From positions 1-64,000 of the forward strand of contig CAVXYY010000005.1 of NCBI GenBank assembly GCA_963766195.1: a stretch of 64,000 nucleotides of DNA. Reading direction: 5' to 3'. The DNA is from JAHEFT01 sp963766195 (GTDB taxonomy: Bacteria > Pseudomonadota > Gammaproteobacteria > Xanthomonadales > SZUA-36). Of this stretch, positions 9,652-18,616 are shown piece after piece. The notes beneath the pieces were generated by a model. That model had not been told where the DNA came from, searched no databases, and saw nothing but the letters and a program-made list of their open reading frames with translations. Numbering within the stretch: the first letter of the stretch is position 1; each line of letters starts with the position of its first letter. The position numbers and the translations under genes were made by a program.

Positions 9652-9932
9652 TGGGGTCAGAGTAAAGTGCCATAGTAAATTCAAGGCCGACTGAGCACAT
9701 GAGGCCAGTAATCGTCCGCTCCAAGCCGTTAGCGGTAGGCACTCATGAGTTGCCAACAAGTTCGGCTATGGGTCGGAAGCAGCCCTTCGCCCTTCAGTCA
9801 CATTAATGACTGCTTCCAGGCGGATAGCGGAACTGATTTAGTGCCAGAATCGGCGGGCACCAAGTTCTCCTAACGGTTGAAACCGCAGCCAGGAACGGAT
9901 CTTGAACAATCAGAAATTTTTACTCTGACTCC
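9652..9932. mobile_element. MITE-like non-coding element with 16-bp inverted ends
   Basis: The segment begins TGGGGTCAGAGTAAAG (9652-9667) and ends TTTTACTCTGACTCCA (9917-9932), inverted copies that match at 14 of 16 positions. It is 281 bases long and holds no convincing gene. The GGGTCAGAGTAAA end is of a type I associate with short repeats and small single-strand (IS200-like/REP-associated) transposases in proteobacteria; that assignment is an inference. It sits immediately upstream of the first DUF6090-type gene. Confidence 0.5.
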
Positions 9933-9956
9933 AAATATTGCGACTATGATGCAAGC

Positions 9957-11251
9957 ATGTTGCTGTTACTCAGACGCCTGAAACATAACTCGTTCATGAA
10001 TACCTCATTCCGCAAGTATGCAGCTTATGCCGTCGGCGAATTGCTACTGGTTGTCGTCGGCATCCTGATTGCCCTGCAGATCGACAACTGGAACGACGAT
10101 CGAAAAGAGCGCGCTGTGCTGGAATCCTATCTCGAGAGCATCGCACGCAATATCCGCGAAGATTTGGGCGAATTGAGGCCTTTGCGTAAGCACCGACTCG
10201 AGGCGCGTCATGCCGCTGCAATGTTTGATTTGCTGCGAACCAGGGATCGCTTCGACGTCAATGAAATCTATTTCCTGAACCAGATGAGGGAACTGAGCAC
10301 CCGGGAGATGTTTTTCAACGCCAACACGAGCGGCTTTGAGGCACTCAAGAGTGCCGGTGTATTGAATCGGCTTCAGGGCAGTGGCATCGAACGCCTTTTA
10401 TCCCGCTATTACGACACCGTCAATCAGGTCGGTTCACTTGAAAGCAGTCTCTACGATGTGGTCCGGCCCATCTCATTGGAAATGAGCCGGGAGCTCCCCC
10501 CCCGGTCTGGAAGACTATGCATTTAGCAATCCGGGATCCTTGTCTCCAGCGCGCTTCGAGGAATTACAGCCGGTATTTACCCAGTTTGGTGAAGAGCCCG
10601 ATAACGCTGGCGCTGGCCGATTCCCAGAGCACTAACCAGTTGCTGATGCTGCACTACGACAGTCTGCAGGTATTGGGCCAGTCTTACATCAGCGCTGTCG
10701 AAGCTGGTCTACTCGACGCGCCGGAATCCATGCCACGCACGCCATTCGACGATTGGAGCGAGAATCTGGGTTTGCCGAATATTGTGGCCGAAGGGCAGCC
10801 CGCTCTCGAAGCCTACATACTGCTTGGCACCACCCCGCTGGACCGCCCTCAAAGAATCCGCTTCGACTCGGTCCAATTGAAGGGTGACGAAGTGCATATT
10901 GATTATCCGGGAGGAGCGGATTGGGCTGCGATTTACTGGTTTGTCGGGGGCGTCGCCGCCGCCGGACGCCCATATTTAGACTTCACAGCGTTTTCTAAAC
11001 TGCACCTGGAACTCAAAGGCAATTCGGGCGGCGAGGTAGTAAACGTCCATGTCAAGGATGCTGAGTATCCCGATGATCGTGCGCCCATCAGTGTGGACCT
11101 GCTGCTTTCCAACGAATGGCAAACTTACGAGATCGACCTGGACGAGTTTGCGCCGAACGACTTCAGCAAACTTCATGTCATGCTTGGCTTCGGGATCGTT
11201 CCAGCCGCGGACCCACTTGCATTTTCCGTGCGCAATGCGCGCTACCATTGA
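9957..11251 (+). CDS. DUF6090-type membrane protein with C-terminal beta-sandwich-like domain, two frameshifts
   Basis: The N-terminus (FRKYAAYAVGELLLVVVGILIALQIDNWND) is the signature of DUF6090-type proteins: one transmembrane helix followed by a periplasmic helical region with F.N..N.SGFEALKSAG. The function of the family is unknown. The frame breaks at a run of eight C bases (10496-10503) and again near 10600; repairing both joins the helical domain to LMLHYDSLQVLGQSYISA and then to about 130 residues rich in beta strands (LHLELKGNSGGEVVNVHVKD, WQTYEIDLDEF) that resemble carbohydrate-binding or galactose-binding-like sandwiches. Its paralogue lies tail to tail downstream and lacks this extension. 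Confidence 0.65.
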
Positions 11252-11279
11252 AGCTGCGGTAAGTACTCAGAGCCTCATT

Positions 11280-12107
11280 TCAGCGGTATTCCTCGTCAAT
11301 CAACGCCTGGATTTCCGCGGCGAATTGGCGCAAGCGGGGCAGTTCGATATCAGGCCGGGCCCGGGCGCCATCGGCGAAATCACGATTGAGGTTGGCCAGG
11401 CGACGAAAGCTGGCCAGGTCGTTCGACAACAGTGGCCACCCCATGCCGGCCAGGCTCCTGAATGCGTCCGTTTCCCGAAAGCGGGTCAAACGCCGCTCGA
11501 TGTCCGCTGAGGTGAAACCGTCTTCCCACTCCAGTACATCTTCCAGACCTTCGGGGGGGTAGTTCAAATCGATCAGCTGGTTGCTCAGAGCCCACAAGGC
11601 TCGCGCTGACTCTTCGTCCTCGCGATAGTCCTGGTCGAGGTGTTGCGTAAGCGCGTCGTAATCTGAGATAAGCTGCACCAGGCCGTCGTTCCGCATCCGG
11701 CGCAATCCTCCTGAAGTCTTCAGCTGTTCCAGGGCCGCACGGTTCCACGCGTACGAACGGTAATTAGTGATGGTATTCAGAAAGTAAAGCTCTGCGTTGT
11801 CCATTTCTTCAATGGTGCGGCCCCGCAGGTAGTTCGCCAGTTCCTCGGCCTGACGGATGCTGGCCCGGATTTGCATCTCCACCGGGAGTAGCATTTCCAT
11901 GTCGGTCGCGATCGCTGCGGCGAGGTTCAGGGCGTATTCGCGGATCTCCTTCTGCTCGATACGGTCCTCGTTCCAGTTGTTGATCTGCAGGGCAATCAAT
12001 ATGCCAATTACCACCAGGATGATCTCACCCAGTGCGTAGCGCAGAAATCGCATGGAGTTTCCCTCCGAAAGTGCTGCCTGTCTTGCATGGCGAAAGAATC
12101 TGAACAT
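11280..12107 (-). CDS. DUF6090-type single-pass membrane protein
   Basis: An intact protein of 275 residues. A short basic leader (MFRFFRHARQAALSEGN) precedes MRFLRYALGEIILVVIGILIALQINNWNEDR, the family's hallmark membrane helix, and a mainly helical periplasmic part with YRSYAWNRAALEQLKTSGGLRRM that corresponds to the SGFEALKSAG motif of the converging paralogue. The upstream ATG is chosen because related proteins carry the same FRK.RQ..LSEG leader. The two genes end 28 bases apart. The family's role is unknown to me; a paired function of the paralogues is a guess. Confidence 0.7.
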   Translation of the reverse strand: MFRFFRHARQAALSEGNSMRFLRYALGEIILVVIGILIALQINNWNEDRIEQKEIREYALNLAAAIATDMEMLLPVEMQIRASIRQAEELANYLRGRTIEEMDNAELYFLNTITNYRSYAWNRAALEQLKTSGGLRRMRNDGLVQLISDYDALTQHLDQDYREDEESARALWALSNQLIDLNYPPEGLEDVLEWEDGFTSADIERRLTRFRETDAFRSLAGMGWPLLSNDLASFRRLANLNRDFADGARARPDIELPRLRQFAAEIQALIDEEYR

Positions 12108-12188
12108 GGCGGCAATTATGGGTGTTGATGCAATCTGACAGGACCTGTCAGATCATGTGACGATTGATATGCCACATGATTTTGAATA

Positions 12189-12228
12189 ATCGCCGGCAAG
12201 GCCGGCTCCCACAGGTTGGCTCCCACAG
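12189..12228. repeat. REP-like palindrome
   Basis: The sequence CGCCGGCAAGGCCGGCTCC followed by CACAGGTTGGCTCCCACAG contains the GCCGGC.AGGCCGGC stem and GGCTCC(C/T)ACAG arm typical of gammaproteobacterial REP elements. It lies between the start of the DUF6090-type gene and the 3' end of the LysM gene. It may stabilise or terminate transcripts, but this is not shown by the sequence. Confidence 0.6.
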
Positions 12229-12238
12229 TAATGGGTTT

Positions 12239-12553
12239 CTACAGCTCGGGGATAATCAGCACCTGCCCGGGGAAAATCTGGTCCGGGCTTTCCAGCAAGC
12301 CGGTGTTGGCCTCGAAGATATTCATGTACTTTGATCCGTCACCGTACATATCAAGGGAAATTTTCCACAGCGTGTCGCCGGACTGGACCGTGTATTCCCG
12401 CGAACCTTGTATCTCGCCTGCGCCGAAGGCTTGATCCCCTGACCCGGCTACAGGGCCCGGGTCAGGCAATGGCTGCGCGGGACTGACTGCTGTTTTTGGT
12501 TCCTGCTCGGCTTTGTTTCCGAACGCGTTCTTGATTGATTCAAAGATACCCAT
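12239..12553 (-). CDS. LysM domain protein
   Basis: One hundred and four residues. The N-terminal half (MGIFESIKNAFGNKAEQEP) is charged and flexible with a proline-rich linker; the C-terminal half is one LysM peptidoglycan-binding domain, with YTVQSGDTLWKISLDMYGDGSKYMNIFEAN and FPGQVLIIPEL. There is no signal peptide, as in the cytoplasmic/periplasmic YgaU-like LysM proteins; those also carry a BON domain, which is absent here. It may bind peptidoglycan or act in envelope stress, but the specific role is unknown. Confidence 0.8.
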   Translation of the reverse strand: MGIFESIKNAFGNKAEQEPKTAVSPAQPLPDPGPVAGSGDQAFGAGEIQGSREYTVQSGDTLWKISLDMYGDGSKYMNIFEANTGLLESPDQIFPGQVLIIPEL

Positions 12554-12625
12554 GCCGCTCTCCCTGTGGCTCTGGAGCTGCCCGGGGCGGGCAGCTCCTG
12601 GGTTATTATACAGATAGCAAGCTGT

Positions 12626-14575
12626 TTAGCGATTCATCCGTTGTTCGACCAGGTGCTTCACAACTTCCGGTTCAGCCAGGGTGGAGGTGTCACCCAGGTT
12701 GCTATAGTCATTGGCCGCGATCTTGCGCAAAATCCGGCGCATGATCTTGCCTGAGCGCGTTTTCGGCAAACCGGGCGCCCATTGCAGCAAGTCGGGAGTT
12801 GCGATCGGGCCGATTTCCTTGCGCACCCATTGACGAAGTTCAGCCCGGAGCTCATCGGTGGGTTCCATACCCTTGACCAGGGTGACGTAGGCGTAAATAC
12901 CTTCGCCCTTGATCTCGTGCGGATATCCAACTACGGCCGCCTCGGCAACGGCCGCATGCGCCACCAGTGCACTTTCAATCTCGGCGGTGCCCAGGCGATG
13001 CCCGGATACATTGAGCACGTCGTCGACACGGCCGGTTATCCAGTAGTAGCCGTCTTCATCCCGGCGCGCGCCGTCACCGGTAAAGTAAGTGCCGGGAATG
13101 GTTGCGAAATAGGTGTCAACAAAGCGCTGGTGGTCACCGTAAACGGTACGCATCTGCCCCGGCCAACTGTCGGTGATGACCAACAAGCCTGATGCGGCGC
13201 CTTCCTCGGGCAACGGCACGCCCTTTTCATCATACAGCGCTGGCATGACGCCGGGCAGTGGATTCGTGGCCGATCCCGGTTTCAGGTCTGTCGCGCCGGG
13301 CAGTGGACTGATCAGGATGCCGCCTGTTTCCGTTTGCCACCAGGTGTCCACGATCGGGCAGCGTCCTTCGCCGACCACGTGGTAGTACCAGTCCCAGGCT
13401 TCCGGATTGATGGGCTCTCCCACCGAACCCAGCAGGCGCAGGGATTTCCGCGAGGTTGACTTGACCGGTCCCTCGCCTTCCCGCATCAGTGCGCGGATCG
13501 CCGTCGGTGCGGTGTAGCAGATATTGACCTGGTGCTTGTCGCATACCTGCCAGAAACGGCTGGGACTCGGATAATTTGGTACGCCTTCGAACATCAGCGA
13601 GATGGCTCCATTCGCCAATGGTCCATAAACAATGTAGCTGTGGCCCGTGACCCAGCCGACATCGGCCGTGCACCAGTAGATGTCGCCGTCGTGGTAATCA
13701 AACACGATTTCATGCGTGTATGAAGCGTAAACCATGTAGCCGCCGGTGGTATGCAATACGCCTTTGGGTTTGCCGGTGGAACCAGAGGTATAGAGGATGA
13801 ACAATGGATCCTCTGCATTCATCTCTTCGACCGGGCAGTCATCACTGACGCTGGCTTCATCTTCGTGATACCAGTAATCCCGGCCTTCATTCCAATCGAC
13901 TTCACCACCGGTGTTGCGGACCACGATGACGGATTTTAGGCAGTCCGTCACACCCGGGCGGGTGCAGGCTGCATCAACATTGGCCTTGAGTGGAACCACG
14001 CGGCCTCCGCGCATTCCCTGGTCTGCGGTGATGATCGCATTGGAATCGCAGTCGACGATTCGACCGGCCAGTGCATCCGGGGAGAAGCCTCCGAATACGA
14101 TGGAGTGGACAGCGCCGATGCGGGCGCAGGCCAGCATGGCTACGGCGGCTTCCGGGATCATGGGCATGTAAATCGTGACGCGGTCGCCTTTCTTGACGCC
14201 CCGTTTTTTCAACACGTTGGCCATGCGGCAAACCCGCTTGTGCAGTTGCCGGTAAGTGATATGAGCGTCGCGGGCGGGGTCGTCCCCTTCCCAGATGATG
14301 GCGGTCTGGTCACCACGTTTTTCGAGGTGGCGGTCGACGCAGTTATAACAGGCATTCAGCACGCCGTCTTCGAACCAGCGGATGTGCAAATCTGACCGAT
14401 CGAAGGAAACATCCTTGATTTTGGTCGGGAATTTGATCCAATCCAGGCGCTTTGCCGTCTCAGCCCAGAAGGCTTCATTGTTTTCAATGGACTCCCGGTA
14501 TTCGCTCTGATAAGCGTTTTTATCCAGGTGTGCTCTGTTTTTGAAAGATTCCGGTACGGGATATATGTTGCTCAT
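12626..14575 (-). CDS. acs: Acetyl-CoA synthetase (AMP-forming)
   Basis: The enzyme makes acetyl-CoA from acetate, ATP and CoA via acetyl-AMP and allows growth on acetate. The 649-residue length matches the family (about 650). Motifs are YTSGSTGKPKG (ATP-binding P-loop), YWCTADVGWVTGHSY, DTWWQTETGG, TGDGARRDEDGYYWITGRVDDVLNVSGHR and the C-terminal PKTRSGKIMRR, whose lysine is the known acetylation site that switches the enzyme off. I chose the start at MSNIYPVPE (14575), because the further upstream start would add 15 residues unlike the family. A divergent patatin-like gene lies upstream. Confidence 0.96.
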   Translation of the reverse strand: MSNIYPVPESFKNRAHLDKNAYQSEYRESIENNEAFWAETAKRLDWIKFPTKIKDVSFDRSDLHIRWFEDGVLNACYNCVDRHLEKRGDQTAIIWEGDDPARDAHITYRQLHKRVCRMANVLKKRGVKKGDRVTIYMPMIPEAAVAMLACARIGAVHSIVFGGFSPDALAGRIVDCDSNAIITADQGMRGGRVVPLKANVDAACTRPGVTDCLKSVIVVRNTGGEVDWNEGRDYWYHEDEASVSDDCPVEEMNAEDPLFILYTSGSTGKPKGVLHTTGGYMVYASYTHEIVFDYHDGDIYWCTADVGWVTGHSYIVYGPLANGAISLMFEGVPNYPSPSRFWQVCDKHQVNICYTAPTAIRALMREGEGPVKSTSRKSLRLLGSVGEPINPEAWDWYYHVVGEGRCPIVDTWWQTETGGILISPLPGATDLKPGSATNPLPGVMPALYDEKGVPLPEEGAASGLLVITDSWPGQMRTVYGDHQRFVDTYFATIPGTYFTGDGARRDEDGYYWITGRVDDVLNVSGHRLGTAEIESALVAHAAVAEAAVVGYPHEIKGEGIYAYVTLVKGMEPTDELRAELRQWVRKEIGPIATPDLLQWAPGLPKTRSGKIMRRILRKIAANDYSNLGDTSTLAEPEVVKHLVEQRMNR

Positions 14576-14688
14576 TTTTCGAACCTTCTGGTGTTTGTGA
14601 TGGCCATATTCTAGCGGCACATTCGGGCGGATTTCATGTCCTTGATCAGTTTTGCGTCATTCCTTGGCCCATGATGGTGAGCCTCCAT

Positions 14689-14694
14689 TATAAT
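14689..14694 (+). promoter_or_regulatory. Putative -10 element upstream of patatin-like gene
   Basis: A perfect TATAAT lies 33 bases before the start codon at 14727. The best -35 candidate is a weak TTGGCC 19 bases further upstream, so this is a plausible but unproven sigma-70 promoter in the region shared with the divergent acs gene. Confidence 0.4.
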
Positions 14695-14726
14695 CACAGA
14701 ATCCCTTGACATGCCGGTGACTTGCA

Positions 14727-16937
14727 ATGCGCTACTTCGGAATCACAGCAGCGATAATGTCGCTGCTTTTGTCGAACTCCCCTTTTGCCTGGGCTGAAGA
14801 AGCCGCCGATCACCCAAAAATTGGCCTGGCACTCAGTGGTGGCGGTGCCCGCGGTGGCGCCCACGTAGGCGTTCTGAAAGCACTCGAAGAACTCGGCATC
14901 CAGGTCGACTACATTGCCGGTACCAGCATGGGCGCCATTATCGGTGGCCTTTATGCGTCCGGTTACACGGCGGATGAGATCGAGGTGGTCCTGGTTGAAA
15001 CGGATTGGAAAACCGCGTTAACGGATTCTCCGGCGCGCAGGGATCGCACCATGAGAAAGAAAGAGCTGGAGTCCCAGTTCCTGATTCCTTACCGGTTGGG
15101 ATTCAACAAGGGCAAAATACAACTGCCGCTTGGCGCCATCGAGGGGCAGCATCTCGACCAGATTTTCCAGGAACTCTTCCTGCCGGTGATCGGTATCCAT
15201 GATTTTGACCTTCTTCCGATCCCTTTCCGCGCCGTGGCCACCGACCTGGTGTCAGGAGAGGCGGTGGTGCTCTCTTCTGGCAGTCTGCCGGATGTAGTGC
15301 GGGCCAGCATGTCCGTGCCGGCCGTTTTTGCCCCGGTCAAGATCAATGGCCGCTTGTTGGTCGACGGCGGTATGTCGAATAACCTTCCGGTAAATATCGT
15401 GCGTCAAATGGGTGCGGATATCGTGATTGCCGTGGATATTTCCAGCCCGTTGCTGACCGAGGAACAGCTCACTTCGGTGCTCAGCGTCACCGAACAGCTG
15501 ACCAATTTCCTGACCCGAAAAACCGCCGATGAACAGATCGCGTCGCTCGGCCCCGAAGATATTCTCATTTTGCCGGAACTCGAAGGCTTCAGCTCTTCGG
15601 ACTTTGAAGGCGCCCAATCCATCGTTCCACGGGGATACGAAGCCGCCATTTTGCAGAAGGATCAACTGGCCAACCTGGCCGGCCTGACCATCCAGGACGC
15701 CGTGGTACTCGAGCAAAAACCCGCCAGTGAATATATTGTTGAATTTGTCGACCTCGAAAACGGATCGGTACTGAACGATGCGCTGATTGAATCCCGGCTT
15801 GACGTTGGATTGGGCCAGCCCCTTGACCTGGCGGAATTGAATAAAAGCATGGACCGGATCTACGGCCTGGACGTCTTTGAATCGGTGACCTACAGCATGG
15901 TCAAGAACGCCGAGGGACAGCAGGGAATCGCCGTAAATGCGAGTCCACGTGACTGGGGGCCGAACTACCTGCAGTTCGGCCTGGAACTGGCCAGTGATTT
16001 TTCTGCCGATTCCAGTTTTACGCTGGGCGCCGCCTATACACGCAATGCGCTCAACAGCCTCGGTGGAGAGTTGCGCGTTGTCGCTTCAATCGGGCGGATC
16101 GATGAACTCAGCTTTGATTTTTACCAGCCGATAGACACCGGGGCCAATTGGTTCGTTGAGCCCCAGGTCTATTGGCGCAGGCAGAACTACAATCTTTGGC
16201 TGCAAAACACCAATATCGCCGAGTTTGAAATCTCCGGGGTCGGCATGGATTTTGGAGTCGGACGCAACCTCAGCACGACGGACCGCTTGAGTCTCAATTA
16301 CGAATATGGCAGGGGCGATGCGGATATCATCACCGGCGACCTGTGGTTCCCCATTGACGACAAGGTCAAGATCGGCGAGCTTGATTTCAGCTATCTGCAT
16401 GACAGCCTCGACAATGCGTGGTTTCCGACTTCTGGAATGCGCCACCACCTGGATTACCGCTATGCGACCAGCGGAATGGGTTCGGCATACGATTTTCAGC
16501 AGGCCATTGCGATCGGCAGTTTTGCCTTCTCGCGTGAAAAGAACACGTTCATGCTCAACTACGAGGGTGGTTACAGTTTCGATAACCGGGCGCCGGTCGA
16601 ACGCTGGTTCCAGCTCGGTGGCCTGGGCCGGCTTTCAGGACTGGTGCCGAATCAGCTGACCGGGCGGAATATCGCCCTGACTACGCTGGCCTATTACCGC
16701 AGACTCAACCAGATGGACCTGCTCAGGGCCTATGCCGGCTTCACGCTGGAGGCCGGGAATGTCTGGGATCGAAGTCAGGATATCGGGTTCGACGACCTGC
16801 GCTATTCGGCCAGTGTCTTTGTCGGTGCCGATACACCGATCGGCCCGGTGTACTTTGCCGTGGGGCACAATGATGATGGCGACAGCTCGGTCTACTTCTA
16901 CGTGGGCAACCCCTTTACTTCGAACCGTTTTGATTAA
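14727..16937 (+). CDS. Patatin-like phospholipase with POTRA and outer-membrane barrel (PlpD-like, type Vd)
   Basis: Seven hundred and thirty-six residues with a signal peptide cleaved after about AWA (residue 23). The patatin domain has the oxyanion loop LSGGGARGG (near 36-44), the nucleophile motif GTSMG (Ser67) and the catalytic DGG (Asp213), so the Ser-Asp dyad is intact. Residues about 335-410 resemble one POTRA domain, and the rest is a beta-barrel of the surface-antigen/BamA type ending in a strand with terminal aromatic FD. In Pseudomonas PlpD this architecture secretes or displays the phospholipase. The RssA-like patatin part is often annotated alone. It is monocistronic in appearance, with dodecin following. 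Confidence 0.88.
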   Translation: MRYFGITAAIMSLLLSNSPFAWAEEAADHPKIGLALSGGGARGGAHVGVLKALEELGIQVDYIAGTSMGAIIGGLYASGYTADEIEVVLVETDWKTALTDSPARRDRTMRKKELESQFLIPYRLGFNKGKIQLPLGAIEGQHLDQIFQELFLPVIGIHDFDLLPIPFRAVATDLVSGEAVVLSSGSLPDVVRASMSVPAVFAPVKINGRLLVDGGMSNNLPVNIVRQMGADIVIAVDISSPLLTEEQLTSVLSVTEQLTNFLTRKTADEQIASLGPEDILILPELEGFSSSDFEGAQSIVPRGYEAAILQKDQLANLAGLTIQDAVVLEQKPASEYIVEFVDLENGSVLNDALIESRLDVGLGQPLDLAELNKSMDRIYGLDVFESVTYSMVKNAEGQQGIAVNASPRDWGPNYLQFGLELASDFSADSSFTLGAAYTRNALNSLGGELRVVASIGRIDELSFDFYQPIDTGANWFVEPQVYWRRQNYNLWLQNTNIAEFEISGVGMDFGVGRNLSTTDRLSLNYEYGRGDADIITGDLWFPIDDKVKIGELDFSYLHDSLDNAWFPTSGMRHHLDYRYATSGMGSAYDFQQAIAIGSFAFSREKNTFMLNYEGGYSFDNRAPVERWFQLGGLGRLSGLVPNQLTGRNIALTTLAYYRRLNQMDLLRAYAGFTLEAGNVWDRSQDIGFDDLRYSASVFVGADTPIGPVYFAVGHNDDGDSSVYFYVGNPFTSNRFD

Positions 16938-16997
16938 TGCGGATTAACAACCTATTATCTGTTCGAGTACAGCATCAATTTTACAGGAGAGCCACAA

Positions 16998-17204
16998 ATG
17001 TCAGTTGCACGGGTTACCGAAATTATCGCCTCCTCCGCGGAGTCATTCGAAGATGCGACCCGCCAGGGACTGAAGCGCGCCAGCAAAACGCTGAAGAACG
17101 TCAAGGGTGCGTGGGTGGAAGGGCAGAAAGTTTCCTGTGACTCACAGGGACATATCACCGAGTTTCGGGTGATCTTAAAGGTTACGTTCATCCTCGAAGA
17201 CTAG
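16998..17204 (+). CDS. Dodecin family flavin-binding protein
   Basis: Sixty-eight residues, the usual dodecin length: SVARVTEIIASSAESFEDATRQG, KNVKGAWVEGQKV and a final RVILKVTFILED. Dodecins form hollow dodecamers that store or buffer flavins (riboflavin, FMN) in the cytoplasm; the conserved tryptophan in GAWV stacks on the isoalloxazine ring. A ribosome binding site, AGGAGAG, lies eight bases before the ATG. Confidence 0.93.
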   Translation: MSVARVTEIIASSAESFEDATRQGLKRASKTLKNVKGAWVEGQKVSCDSQGHITEFRVILKVTFILED

Positions 17205-17292
17205 GGAGTCTCGCGCACAACAACATTCAGGCCTGGCTTCCTCGCCCGTGACGAAACCGGACCGCTTTCATTGCCGGTGCTTTCCCGGGATT

Positions 17293-17952
17293 TCAGCGCC
17301 TCCAGGTCATGCCTGGCCGCCAGCCCCATTTGTAGAGCAGACCTGCGCCGAAAAGCATACCGCCCAGGTGGGCAAAGTGCGCGATGCCAGGCATAGACCT
17401 GGAGAGGCCAAGCATCAGTTCGATGGCGCCGTAAATGAGCACGAACCACTTGGCTGAAATCGGGACCGGAAGGAACAGGAGAAAGATCTTGTTGTTGGGC
17501 CACATGACGCCGTAGGCAAGCAGGAGACCGAAAACGCCGCCGGAAGCACCGATAGTCGGGTAAATTCCCCCTTCAACCACCTGGACCAACAACTGGATGA
17601 CCGCCGCACCCACGACACAGGCGCCATAGAATGTCAGAAACCGCTGACTGCCCCAGGATCGTTCCAGCGGGGTACCGAACATCCAGACGGCGAACATGTT
17701 GAAGAAGACATGATTGAAGCTGCCATGCAGAAAAGCGTAACTGATCACCTGCCAGGGCGTGAAAAAACCGCTTTCCAGCGGCCAAAGGGCCAGGCTTGGC
17801 GGTTGAAAACCGCTGAAAAAAATGACTACGCAGATCACGATAATGCCGATCGAGACCGGTGTATCCGATAACAGGGATGAGCTAAATGGACTCTGACGCT
17901 GGTTCAAACCGAACCTCCTTTGATTGCGGAACATATTACAATAGGTGGGCAT
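17293..17952 (-). CDS. Rhomboid family intramembrane serine protease
   Basis: Two hundred and nineteen residues with six transmembrane helices. Catalytic motifs are GASGGVFG (Ser137, numbered from this start) and AHFAHLGGM (His195), plus the HGSFNHVFFNMFAVWMFG loop/TM2 signature with the oxyanion histidine and asparagine. It cleaves membrane proteins within or near their transmembrane segments; the substrate is unknown. A later start at MFRNQRRFG (17934) is possible and would leave the core unchanged. Its 5' end faces the divergent LOG-like gene. Confidence 0.92.
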   Translation of the reverse strand: MPTYCNMFRNQRRFGLNQRQSPFSSSLLSDTPVSIGIIVICVVIFFSGFQPPSLALWPLESGFFTPWQVISYAFLHGSFNHVFFNMFAVWMFGTPLERSWGSQRFLTFYGACVVGAAVIQLLVQVVEGGIYPTIGASGGVFGLLLAYGVMWPNNKIFLLFLPVPISAKWFVLIYGAIELMLGLSRSMPGIAHFAHLGGMLFGAGLLYKWGWRPGMTWRR

Positions 17953-18007
17953 TGAACACCCGTCCTGTCATGGAGAAAAAATTTGGAACAAAATATGGGA
18001 GAAAGCA

Positions 18008-18613
18008 GTGAATAGCCCGCCGGCCCTGGTAAAACGGGTCACCGTTTACGCCTCTTCGAGTAATGGTTTGGCGCAAACTTACTACGATGCTGCCGCCCGC
18101 CTGGGTACTGTTTTGGGACAGGCAGGCGTCGAAATTGTTTATGGTGGCGGTGGCGTAGGGCTGATGCGCGCGATGGCGGACAATGCACTGGCCGCTGGCG
18201 CACACGTGCACGGGGTGATTCCCCATTTTCTGAACACGGTGGAACATGGCCACAAAAACCTCAGCCGGCTCGAAGTAGTGAACGACATGCGGGAGAGAAA
18301 ACACCGTATGCTGGTCAATTCCGACGCAGTCGTGTCATTGCCCGGCGGCAGCGGGACCTTCGAAGAGCTGTTCGAGGTGTTGACTCTGAAACGGCTGGGG
18401 GATTTTCTGGGCCCCGTGGTGCTGGTGAATACCAATCATTACTTTGACCGGCTGGTCGATTTCCTCCAGCACAGTGTCAGAGAGCGGTTCATGTCAGAAA
18501 TACACCTCGATATGTGGTCACTGATCGATGAACCGGAAGCTGTTTTTGAAGCCATGCATAACGCCAGGAAGTGGGGCGCCGAAGCACGGCAATACGCTGC
18601 AGTGGGTAAATAG
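18008..18613 (+). CDS. TIGR00730/LOG family nucleotide phosphoribohydrolase-like protein
   Basis: This is a Rossmann-fold protein of the lysine-decarboxylase-like LOG family, which in characterised members hydrolyses cytokinin or nucleoside 5'-monophosphates to the base and ribose phosphate. The motifs are VYGGGGVGLMRAMADNAL, RKHRML and the family signature PGGSGTFEELFE. I start it at GTG 18008, since GGGAGAAA lies just upstream and gives 201 residues, close to the normal 180-200; an in-frame GTG at 17945 would overlap the rhomboid gene. The membrane protein gene begins four bases after the stop. Confidence 0.85.
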   Translation: MNSPPALVKRVTVYASSSNGLAQTYYDAAARLGTVLGQAGVEIVYGGGGVGLMRAMADNALAAGAHVHGVIPHFLNTVEHGHKNLSRLEVVNDMRERKHRMLVNSDAVVSLPGGSGTFEELFEVLTLKRLGDFLGPVVLVNTNHYFDRLVDFLQHSVRERFMSEIHLDMWSLIDEPEAVFEAMHNARKWGAEARQYAAVGK

Positions 18614-18616
18614 GCA

